Source of the DNA: Pithys albifrons albifrons | Taxonomy: Eukaryota; Chordata; Aves; Passeriformes; Thamnophilidae | Reading direction: 5' to 3' | Length of the DNA stretch: 64,000 bases | Assembly: GCF_047495875.1 (NCBI RefSeq) | Contig: NC_092458.1 | Coordinates: forward strand, 4,981,939-5,045,938 | Part shown: piece after piece, positions 51,190 to 61,080 of the stretch | How positions within the stretch are numbered: position 1 is the stretch's first letter | Layout: each line of letters starts with the position of its first letter | Made by a program: the position numbers and the translations under genes | Notes under the pieces: generated by a model | The model's database searches: none | Seen by the model: the letters and a program-made list of their open reading frames with translations, nothing else | Told to the model about the DNA's origin: nothing

Positions 51190-52786
51190 TGTCCATAAAG
51201 TGCCCTGAGCTGGAGGGCCATGGCTGCAAGAATTATCAGCTCCAAGTCGACCTTGAAATTGTGCAGGATCTGCTGCTTCAGCTGGAGCAGACCTATGGGG
51301 CCTGACAGGATTCATCCCAGAATCCTCAAAGAGCTGGCTGATGTCATTGCAAAACCTCTCTCAAAGATTTTTAGTGGTCTTGGGAAGGAGAGGTCCCAGA
51401 TGTTTGGACACTGGCAAATGTTTTCCCAATTTTCAAGAAGGGCAAGCAGCAGGATTTCAGAAAACACAGACCTGTCAGTCTCATTTCAGTGCCTGGTAAA
51501 CTTATGGAGAAGATTGTTATGGGAAGTACTGAAAAACACCTGAAGGACAACACAGTCATCGGTCACAGCCAGGGCAGCTTCGTGAGAGGAAAGTCCTCCT
51601 CATGAAACCTGATTTCCTTTTATGACAAGGGGAAGCCAGTTGATGTAATCTTTTTGGATTTCAGTAAAGCTTTCAATACTGTTTTCTCAGAGGATCCTTT
51701 TAAACAAACAGATGGATAAACACATCATGTGCTGGATGAGCAACTGGCTCATGGGTCGAGCACAGAGGGTAATAGTGAATGGGGTTACATCAGACTGGTA
51801 ACCTGTCAAACATGGGGTTCCACAGGGCTCCATCTTGGGCCCTGTGCTCTTCAACATCTTCATAAATTACTTGGAGGAAGCACTGGAAGAGATACTAAAC
51901 AAGTTTGCTGATAACACAAAACTGGGTGGTGCTGTGACACCTTCAAAGGCAGGGAGGTCCTGCAGAGAAACCTCGACAAATTAGAGGACTGGGCAATCAC
52001 CAAGCATGGGATGTTCAACAAGGGGAAGTGACATTGTTCACCTGGGATGAGGCAACCCTGGATGTGCATGCAGACTGGGGAATGAGATGCTGGAAAGCAG
52101 TGCCACAGAAAGGGACCTGGGGATCCTGGCTCATGGCAAGTTGGATATGAGTCAGCAGTACCCTGGCAGCCAGGAGGGCCAACCATGTCCTGGGGGACAT
52201 CAGGCACAGCATCAACAGCGAGCCGAGGGAGGGGATTGTCCCACTCTGCTCTGCACTAGGGCGGCCTCACCTTGAATATTTGTGTGCAGTTTTGGGCACT
52301 ACAATATCAGAAAAATATTAAGCTATTAGAAAGTGTCCAAAGGAGGGTAATGAAAATGGTGAAGGGCCTTGAGGAGAAGCCGTATGAGAAGTGGCTGAGA
52401 GGACTTGATCTGTTCAGCCTGGAGAAGATGATACTGAGGGGAGACCTCATTGCAGTTACAGCTTCCTTGTGAGGGGAAGAGAAGGGGCAGGCACTGATCA
52501 CTTCTTTATGGTGACCAGTAACAGAACTCTAGGGAATGGCCTGAAGTTGTGTCAGGGAAGGTTTAGTTCAGATATTAAAAAAAGGTGCTTCACGCTGGGG
52601 GTGGCTGGGCACTGGAACAGGCTCCCCAGGGAGCACCGAGCCTGACAGAGTTCAAAAAGTATTTTGACTATATTCTCAGGTACATGGTGTGACTCTTGGG
52701 GATGGTCCTGTGCAGGGCTAAGGGTTGGACTCAATGATCCTTATGAGTCCCCTCCAACTCAGCCTATTCGGTGATTCTGTGAATCA
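51190..52786 (+). pseudogene. CR1 LINE, 5'-truncated, covering most of the ORF2 reverse transcriptase domain to the 3' tail
   Basis: About 1.6 kb in CR1 order. Around 51290-51330 the frame reads GPDRIHPRILKELADVIAKPLS, followed by [45 protein letters not shown], a FADN version of the FADD active site at about 51903-51920, [38 protein letters not shown] and LFSLEKM.LRGDLIA. The UTR ends GGATGGTCC..CAATGATCC..GATTCTGTGAATC near 52786. Multiple frame breaks, stops and the changed active-site Asp make it a pseudogene. The 5' end near 51190 is the usual CR1 truncation, and the upstream endonuclease domain and ORF1 are absent. Confidence 0.92.
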
Positions 52787-55242
52787 AGAAACATATTATC
52801 TGGCAAAGGAGCTACCTTTTCAAAGGGAAGGAAGAAAGAAATATCCTCATTTTGAGCAGTACAGGCAAAAGTGTAGGCATCAGATGAAGAGAAACAAGCA
52901 ATCCTTTGCATAGTCTCATTTGGATTAATCACAAGGATGTTTTAATACAGTGCTTGCAGAAACAGCTCCTAAATTTAGGACCTTTTAAAAGGATATATTA
53001 CACTAGAGGAGTTTAATAACAAGCATCCTTTTGATGGGTCTCAAGAACTTGTTTAAGTTGGATATTTCAACCTAGAAAAAATATGAAAGCAAATTTTCGA
53101 TGCAGTCACAGAACTGACTGTGACTAAGATCTCAATCCAGAACAGCACTATTTTCTCAGAAGAATATTCTTTTGAATTCAAATCAAAGTACCCCTAAATC
53201 TTTCTAGAACTTATGAAAATATACCTCAAACTTTTCTGGTGTCAGCTTGCATATCTTATTTCTGATATGAGGGGTAATTAAAACATAAAGAAAATGCAAA
53301 AATAACATCAAAAGTCTTATACTTCTTATCTGAGCCAAGTAAAATGTGAAATTCCAATGTCAAAACACAGAACCAGTACTAAGCTGCCCACATCACCCCA
53401 TCTTGTATTTAAATTTCCTACACTAAGCTGAATACGTACCCTTGATCACACCCTTCCTCACCAACTATGATAACACTTTGTCTTATAAAACATTTTGTGT
53501 CCATTTGCAATGGAAAGGCTCTTTGATGCAGCCAAGACATACACAGAGCAGCTCAGCAAGCTGACTGTCTGCTGTCTTAGTTTCCCTCAGGTCTCTGTGC
53601 TGGATCTACTTTTCCCAGCTCAAACCTTGCCTTATTCTCCACTGCTGCAAGGAAAAAGAGAAAGCACATGCCTATTCACAGGAGACTGCTCAGCTGTGAT
53701 GTCAGCAGGAGCTCATAACAAAAAATTAACAAGGAAACGTCTAAACTTTTAAAGTTTAAGACAAGCCACTTTCAGCCAGTTGCTGAGAAGTCTCATTCCC
53801 TGGGCATCATTCTTCTGTGTCCGTATGTCTGAGATCAAACAATAATGCTGGATGTGAACTGTTGAGCACTGTAAAGGGTTGTTTCCTTCTAGATTCTGTT
53901 GCTCACCAGTTGGTATGTGTTCAGTTTCTTTTGCCTTTCACTAAAGAGAGTAAGAAAGACAAAAAGGTCAGACTTTTCGAGGTCACAAGGAAGAGTCTAT
54001 GCCTTTTGTTATGGAGTCCCTGCTCCAAGCTCTGAAAAGTCATCTATAAGGGACTCATCACATGAGATTTTCAGATCATCTCTCAACTGCTACCTCTCAC
54101 AATCCACCGCCAGCAATCTCATGTCTAAATGGTGGAAAATGTCTTTTTAAAAACACTGTTTATTGAGTTCATTGTTTGTTGTCACTGAAGCAGTCTATAC
54201 TATAACACTGATTGCAAGTACATCCTTAGAGTCTTCAAATATGAAAGGTATGCTTTCACATCCCCTGCAAATGGGACATTCATGCTCCACCTCTGCTTTA
54301 TAGATATCCTTCAGGCTATCTGTATCTAAAGGTAGCCAGGTTTACCTATAGGGCAGACCACAAACTCATTCCTGTGAGATTACTGCCTGTAAGGTATTGC
54401 AGCCTCCTCTGGGACAAAACTCAATTTTTTGGACTTCTCTGTGCCAGTGTGAATAGACCATCAGCTGAATAGAGCTTTAAAATCAATCCTGCTAGAAAAA
54501 AAAGGTTCACACCATCCAGGTAAGCTTCACTCCTGGCATTTATTCACTGAGATGTTTCCTTCCTCTCAGAGTTGAACTATGAGAAAGCAGGGTCTCATTA
54601 AAGCTTGATGAAGTCAGAGACTCCCTTGCTTGGTGAAATGGAAGAGAAAAATAGGTCACAAGCCACAATTTTAACAGCATTCCCTCTAATTTATTTGGAT
54701 CAGTCACAATGTAAAGGGAATCTTGCCTCGCTGCATTATCTACTCATACCTACCCTATCTCGTTGCCACATTCCCATTTGCAAAGACTAAAAACAGCTGG
54801 TGCAGCAAAAGCTGCCTTCAGGAAAAGCCCTAGCTCCACCCTCAGTGCAAGACAGGAAGCCAATATACAGCTAGAAACAAACAGGAAATAAGGTATTTCA
54901 AGTGTGAAGGGTCAATTAAGGAAAGTAGTTGAGTTTGCATTTCTCAGAGGAAAAGCCTCTTCTTGAGCATTCCCTTTCTTGCACCTCTTCTGTCTGCCTT
55001 CCGTTCATTGTTTTCTCTGTGCCTTACAGTAAGGCAATATCCAGCCAGCCCAAAGACCAAAGTTCCAGTTTTAACTTGCAGAGCTCAACCAGTCAGTTGC
55101 AAAGAGTGTAAGCTTTGCTACCTGGCATTGTCTTCACCTATACCATCTAGCACCAAAAAGAAAAATGTCAGAACAGCTGAATTAAGTCTTTATTAAATCA
55201 AGCCATTTAAAAATCTTTTACTTCCTCAATGTTGCCATTTTA
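52787..55242. other. Non-coding stretch, no gene recognised
   Basis: Short frames at 53495-53752, 53817-54150, 54605-54790 and 54929-55196 lack domain signatures and overlap each other in different frames. No RNA gene or repeat end was recognised. Confidence 0.55.
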
Positions 55243-55781
55243 CAAACTGTAATGGTTTGACCCATGGCTTCCTCAGTAACCATTGTATCTAAGGAAGTTA
55301 CAAGTATTCCACACGTGTCTTCCAGGTAGCAGTGGGGGAGTGGTTTGGTTGCTGTCATCCCTTCCTTGGCTGAGGAGCTGGAGGGAGGTGGTTGAAGTCT
55401 GGTCCCTCCGGTCCCTGGTGGTTCTCCTGTCCTGGGTGAGATTGTTTTATTCTTGTTCCCCTTCCTTGAGGTTTTTTAATTGTGTTTGTTTTGATTCATT
55501 CGGTTTCTTTGGGTTGGGTTGGTGTCTTCCCTATTTTCCAGCTAATCAGTCCCCTTTTCTCCCTTCCCCTCTCCCCTGGGGGGTGGGATCCTAAGTATTG
55601 TGTATACAGTGTAGTTTGTAAATGTTAGTAAATATAATTTATTCTTTTTATTCCATTCAGTTTCTTTAGAGTGCGTGTCTTTTCAGTTTTTTTTTCCTTT
55701 CCTTTGCTGGGAAGGTTCTAGGAGGGGGAAGGGGGGCCAGTCCAGGGTTGGCAACAGCTGGGCCAAACCTGCGACACAAAC
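55243..55781 (+). mobile_element. Solo LTR (ERVL-like) with 5-bp target duplication CAAAC
   Basis: The LTR is 55248-55776 (529 bp), TGTAATGGTTTGACC to CCTGCGACA, flanked by perfect CAAAC copies at 55243-55247 and 55777-55781. Its start resembles the minus-sense start of the LTR at 15948-16576, so they appear to be related families. The clean ends and target repeats make it a well-defined solo LTR. The plus frame 55283-55594, rich in Leu, Ser and Val, lies inside the LTR and is not a gene. Confidence 0.9.
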
Positions 55782-57444
55782 ATTTGCATTTACTCATTTA
55801 ATCAGACATAAAATTACTACTTCTGTAACACAGGCAACAAAAAAGCAAAAGTGATCCTCTGATGAGTTTCAGGTGAAATATTTTGGGCAAGAGGTCTTTG
55901 TGCAAGGCACTGCTTTGGCTTCATTTGCAGTGCTTTGAACATGAGTGTTGAAAGAAGATGAACACAGGCTACAAAGGGCTAATGTGAGGGCTGTAAAGAT
56001 ACTTGGGGGAATCAAAAGCCTATTTCAGTTAGATGGGAATTTGAAAAAAATGTGGGGGTGTAGGCGATTATAAAAGTATAAAAAAGTTTTTGAGTATATT
56101 TATTTTGTTCTTTGTAAGTACTTGATTTCTGATAAACTGCAAGAAGTGCAGCTCTTTCTTAAAAATAAAAGTCCCTGTCAGTACATTAATTAATGGGTAT
56201 AAACTGACCATTAACATTCTTCCAACAGCTCTTTGAAGAGAAGAAGACTATTCTTCAACAAAGTCTTGAAGTATAATGCATTCCAGAAAAACTAGTTTTC
56301 ACCTAGGGAATGATGAGATGAAGAAAAGTTATATAGCACAGTTATCTGCAGTAGCAGAGTTTTGAACTCTGAGACACAGGAGGCCATTTCCCACCATAAC
56401 TCATTTTTTCTCAGGATGATCAACCAGCAACGAGATAGTAACAAACACTGGAGTTAAAATTAAAGGGGTGCCTACAGGGTGAATAGCAATATCAGAGAAT
56501 CTGTGTATTGCTGATGGCTTCATATAAACCATGAGTAATTATTACCTTTAACTCAGAGAAAAATATTATGCCATTATTTTCCTTGACAAATATCTCTTTA
56601 ACACTGCTATATATACTAATTTAGAGCCAAAAATGCAATAAAAGGAGGCACATGCATATCCTCATGCTAAAATGAATGCTTTATGTGACCTAGTTCTAGG
56701 AAAAATAAATCAAAGACTTTTACTGATATATGTTGAGCACTGTATGCCTTACTATATATAAATTCTAATGTAGTAATACAAAATGCCACCTCGTGAAAAT
56801 TTCAGTTTACATTGGGGAATAATGCAGTTTAGAGGCAAAATATAATGGCTTAATATCTGAAACAGACCTATATAAATCAGCTTCATAATAAGGATTTATT
56901 TTTGCATTTATTCATTGGACAGATAATAATTGCATCCTTTTTCCCCTGTTAAATGTGTGCAGTACAGAAAAGAACAAGGCATTACAGTAGTTTATTTTAC
57001 ATTCATTTTGATAATGTAGTTTAAAGAAAGATGTAAACCTCTATACAGCACTAGCAGCATGCAGCCATCCTGAAAGGTTGCCCCGTGTACTGTAATTGTT
57101 TCAAGGACTTGTTCCTCTAACAGTTTGAGACCTTCCATTGTATCATTCCTAAGTTTTATCCTTCTTTTATGTTTGCTCTGTGCCCCACCACCAGAGTTGT
57201 TTTCTTTTGGGGGCAGTGGGACAGTGCTGTCTTCCCTAACAGGGAAAGAGAATGGGGAATAGGGGGAAAAAAGGGCAGGAGAAAGAAGGAATTAGAAGTA
57301 GGAACACACCTGTATTCCTGAAAACAGAGAGATTGTCATTTGAGAAGTCTCCATCATTTCATGATTGTTTCTAAACCTGCTTCCTTCATCACTGAAACCA
57401 ATCCTCAGTAGCACCATCAGAAGTAAATGGGGCAAAGCAGTTTC
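55782..57444. other. AT-rich, CpG-poor non-coding stretch
   Basis: No gene or transposon recognised. It is AT-rich and nearly free of CpG, with TAAT-type motifs. The segment at about 56500-57060 has few simple repeats and could be old unique sequence. Confidence 0.5.
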
Positions 57445-57645
57445 ACTTTGGGGCATTGTATGTACGGCCAAACTTTGCGACCGAAGATTTGGGAAGGGCT
57501 CTCCCCACGTGGGTGTGCCCCTGCGCAGTGGATTTTTTAGGTGAGGCACAGCATGCGCAGAACTGGCCCCACCGTTTAAGTCCTAAGGTCCGTCTGCCAC
57601 GGCCGAGTGAGCTTGGACAGTGACAGGGAAGTCCTCGGGACTGTC

Positions 57646-57717
57646 ACAGCACCTGGTACTGACCGGGGCTGACCCTGCTGAGCATCCGAGATGTGACGGG
57701 ATTGGATGGCAGGGAGG
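57646..57717 (-). pseudogene. 5S rRNA-derived SINE body with internal deletion
   Basis: On the minus strand the 5S-like sequence runs through TCACATCTCGGATGCTCAGCAGGGTCAG and ends GGTACCAGGTGCTGT. About 30 bases present in the 29.6-kb copy (the block around AGTACTCGGATGGGAGACC) are missing. The junction lies at a repeated GTA, suggesting a microhomology deletion. Confidence 0.85.
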
Positions 57718-57736
57718 CTTTGAACTGCCAGGGGAC

Positions 57737-57808
57737 GGTCCCACTGAGACTGGAACTCAGGTCCTCGGGATTCAGAGTCTGGAGTGCTCTCCATTACACC
57801 ATGGAACC
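57737..57808 (-). pseudogene. tRNA-Gln(CTG)-derived SINE head
   Basis: The complement of this 72-base stretch reads as a tRNA-Gln gene: 5' GGTTCCATGGTGTAATGG (A-box region), anticodon loop with CTG (complement of 57773-57775), B-box-like GAGTTCCAGTC, and 3' GTGGGACC that largely pairs with the 5' arm. Substitutions in the anticodon stem and T arm, and its place inside a retroposon, show it is a SINE promoter head and not a working tRNA gene. Confidence 0.9.
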
Positions 57809-57828
57809 GCCCGATACTTTGGGGCATT

Positions 57829-58114
57829 ACACTTACTGTAATTTATTGCAAATGTATTGCCAATTAACATCATTTTTTTCATTATTGATTCAAATGTTAA
57901 GAAAAACAATTAAACAATCACTGAGGAAAACATCTCTCATTCCCTTCCCTGCTCTCAGTTTCAGCCCAATGGTTCTTTTCCTGCCTTCCCCTGTTCTCAC
58001 AGTGTAGCCCCCTTGCTAGTTTGGAGAGACTGTGAGCAGCCCAGGAAGGTTCTGCCCCTGCTCAGAAGTTTTCTCCTGCTCCTCCTTCCTCATCCTCTCT
58101 CCTTCTAGAATCAA
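57829..58114. other. Short gap, nothing recognised
   Basis: Unique-looking sequence between the SINE and a CR1 end. The frame 57693-58007 crosses the SINE boundary and is not a gene. Confidence 0.5.
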
Positions 58115-58505
58115 TCTAGAATCACAGAATGGTTTGGATTGGGAGTGGCCCTAAAGATCATCTATTTCCAACCCCCTCCCATGGGCAGGAATAGCTTCCA
58201 CTAGACCAGGTTGCTCAAAATCCCATCCAACCTGGCCTTGAACACTGCCAGGGATGTGGATCCATGACTTCTCTGAGCAACCTGTTCCAGTGTCTTACTA
58301 CCCTTGCAGTGAAGAATTTCTTCATAATATCTAATCTAACCCTATGCTTTTTCAGTTTAAAACCATTCCCCCTTGTCCTGTGACTAGATACCCTTGTAAA
58401 AAGTCCCTCTCCAGACTTCTTGTAACCCACTTTAGATAGCTGAAGGCCACAATAAAGTCTTCCCTGAGCCTTCTCTTCTCCAGGCTGAACAACTCCAACT
58501 CCTCT
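58115..58505 (-). mobile_element. CR1 LINE 3' end, minus sense, 5'-truncated
   Basis: On the minus strand the frame from about 58500 gives the C-terminal part of CR1 ORF2 (GEGLFTRVSSHRTRGNGFKL, then RLDIMKKFFTARVVRHWNRLLREVM). The 3' UTR follows and ends in the octamer tail, seen on the plus strand as AATCACAGAAT at 58119-58129. Homology fades upstream of about 58505 into a C-rich stretch that is not obviously CR1. The intact-looking reading frame and modest divergence suggest it is younger than the 43-kb copy. Confidence 0.9.
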
Positions 58506-60771
58506 GTACTGGCTTCTCACTGCTCTTCTGCTCCAGTGCTGGTACCCAGCAGGGCACAATCCCTGAGGGGTATTCCTGACCCTGTGTGAGTGGCCCACAG
58601 CCACAGTCCCTCAGGCTGTCCCAGCCCCAGCAAGGGAACACTCCTCCTTCCAATGGCATGTCTCCAGCCATGTTCCCATCTCTGTCCCATCCACTCACTT
58701 CCCCCATTTGTCCTCCCCATCTCATGCCTGTCACTCCCTCCAGCCAAGCCTGCCTGGTCCCACGTGCTCTTCGGCAGGCACAGACACCCCACCCCACACC
58801 CCTCTGCTTTCACATGGCAGGGTCTGAGAATAAAGTTCCAACAGTGCTTTGGTCAAATTTCTGGTTTTCCACTCAACAGGTTAGGCATACATTTGAAATA
58901 GTTTTGTACAGCCCAGGATCTTTAGGCAAAAGAACATCATGTTTTGATAATCCTGCTTTTCTTTTCACCATTGCATGTTCTGTTTTTGCATATGGCCTTT
59001 GGCAAAGCATAATACATTTCCTAAGCTATTCTGTTCTTCTGTATTTCTGTTCTTCTGTATTTGAGTTCATAAAATTTAGTAGGTTGGGATCATCTTGTTT
59101 TGTTTGCATTTAGTATATATAGTCTAGATATCACTTTCCAAACTGATGTTTCAGTGACATTCTAAAATATCAATGCAAAACCACCAAGAATGCAATAAAA
59201 GAAATTGCAACTCTGTAACAATGGGTTAAAGACCATCACATCACTTTTGATTCTTTCAGATGATGAATTCTTTGTTCAGCCTTGTGTTTATGTATTGTTT
59301 ATTCCACAGTATTTTTGCCTAATTTATATAGTGGACTCAGAATAAGTAAAACATAGTGACATATATATGAGGAAAGGATGCTTGTGTGTACTTAGGGGAC
59401 AGGTGAGTTGTGTTATCACCTGTTATTTCTTCTTATGGCGAGAAGCAAAACCAGGACAATCAGATTCAGAATCAGCATGAACTCTGTAAACCACTTGCAA
59501 CTTCAAGGAGGACATGCTTACTTTTCCTCCACTGTCACCAGCTACTAAAACCTGGTAATTTTCTTACATGATAGGACACAACAAGACAGCATCAGAAAAT
59601 ATTTAGATTTTATCTTTTCATGGCTTGATTTTTTTTCTGTTTCTGATGTATTTTTTTCCAGAAAAATACAATTGTCCTTTAACTACTTCTCTAACTAAAT
59701 GACCAGTAACTATGCCTAGATGGTTTTAGTGAAAGACAGTTCCAGCAGTGCTATCACTAAAACATCTCCAGTATTCATAAAAAGAAAATAATTTACCACA
59801 TAATATTCAAAATTAAGTAAGGAAACAATGTGCATATGTGTACATTCTTTTTGTTTCAATTGCTTTTCTGTAGAAGCCTTAAATGGATTTATCATTTCAC
59901 TCATCTCTCTACAGAGCAGAAAGCTCAATCTACACTCCTTATCAGTTGTGTTTGCACAAAGGTAAGGAGGGTGTCTCCTTTATTCCGAATAGCTGCTTGT
60001 ATTTTTTTACGGTGATAAATAAGTTTCATGCTGCCTCTACAATTTAGCAGGAAGTGGTAAGGACAAGTAGTGGAGGGTTTGATTTATTTCTAATTTAGTT
60101 CATTGTGTAAGTACATTAGCTGGCCTCTGTAAACTTGAGAAATGATCACATCAAAATTTTAAGAATCCATACCAATAAAAGAGAAAGATGGAACAAATTG
60201 CATACAAAAATATAATTTATGCCAGGAAAGCAACATCATGTTTGTATGTATGTATGTAAAAATAACTGTTGTTAAAATCATACTGAATTAATACCATAAT
60301 TCATGAGATAATATGTTAATATAAACAACAAATACAATACCTTTTACTTAGATGCATATTTCAAATTGATGTTCAGAACTTCTGTCACAAGTGTCAGTTT
60401 CACTTTGTTTTAATTATTATTAACAATTTTCCAAGTGAAAAGACATATATGTACTTAAAGTTTAATGCTTAAAATAAATTATGGCTGCTCCAGAGACAAT
60501 GGAAAAGCTCTCATTACCTAGAGAGGGAGAGAATTTCCCCCATCACATGCATTCAGTGTCATAAGACTGAACCAAAGTTTAGCTGCTCTGACAGAGCAAG
60601 ACTGGTACGGGAGGAATTCCCCCTTTCCTGTAGGGTTGTGCCCTTCGGTGGGTACTTAGACAAGCAAAGAGTTGTTTTGCTGAGTTGTGAGTGGTGAAGG
60701 ATATCCCTATTTACAGTTTGATGGACTTGCAGTGAGCAGAATCTCTGACTCCTTTCTGCAATTTCATTTTT
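58506..60771. other. Non-coding stretch; C-rich patch and a 16-bp tandem duplication
   Basis: 58550-58820 is C-rich on the plus strand and holds overlapping frames without domains (58586-59113 plus, 58432-58813 minus). CTGTTCTTCTGTATTT occurs twice in perfect tandem at 59031-59046 and 59047-59062. A short GTAT repeat lies at 60243-60256. No gene recognised. Confidence 0.55.
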
Positions 60772-61080
60772 TCACAGAATCACAGAATATGCTGAGTTGG
60801 AAGGGACCTATAAGGATCATTTAGTTCTACATCTGGCCCTGCACAGGACCGTCCCCAGGAATCACAACATGTGCCTGACAGGATCATCCAAATGCTTCTT
60901 GAACACTGTCAGGCTTGGTGCTGTGACCACATCCCTGGGGAGCCTGGTCCAGTGTCCAACCACACTCTCGATGAAGAACATTTTTTCTAATATCCAACTT
61001 AAACCTCCCCTGACACAACTTCAGGCCATTTCCTCAGGTACTGTCACTGGTGTTTTGAAAGACAAAAGTCTGTTCACCTA
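60772..61080 (-). mobile_element. CR1 LINE 3' end, minus sense, with two tail octamers
   Basis: The plus strand begins CACAGAATCACAGAAT at 60774, the complement of two tandem ATTCTGTG tail units. It continues through the CR1 3' UTR (TTGGAAGGGACCTATAAGGATCAT, CCTGACAGGATCATCCAA) into the ORF2 end (complement of GTCCAACCACACTCTCGATGAAGAAC, then the region encoding the TRGNG-like residues) and ends near 61080. The subfamily resembles the 51-kb copy. Confidence 0.88.

Larger units (their letters stand above)
57445..57828 (-). mobile_element. Chimeric SINE: tRNA-Gln-like head, 5S rRNA-like body, conserved tail; 13-bp target duplication
   Basis: Element body 57458-57815, in minus sense, lies between perfect direct repeats ACTTTGGGGCATT at 57445-57457 and 57816-57828. 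In its own sense the order is a tRNA-Gln(CTG)-like module (57808 to 57737), a short linker, a 5S rRNA-like module (57717 to 57646) with an internal deletion of about 30 bases, and a tail of about 180 bases (57640 to 57458). The tail is shared with the copy at 29418-29736 and ends GCCGTACATAC. There is no poly(A) tail. The target duplication and modular RNA polymerase III origin mark it as a SINE moved by a LINE that recognises a non-poly(A) tail. It is non-coding. The element is probably full length at its 5' end. Confidence 0.9.

Noticed and set aside
57737..57808. Functional tRNA-Gln gene
   Set aside because: Inside a SINE with target duplications, with mismatches in the anticodon stem and T arm.
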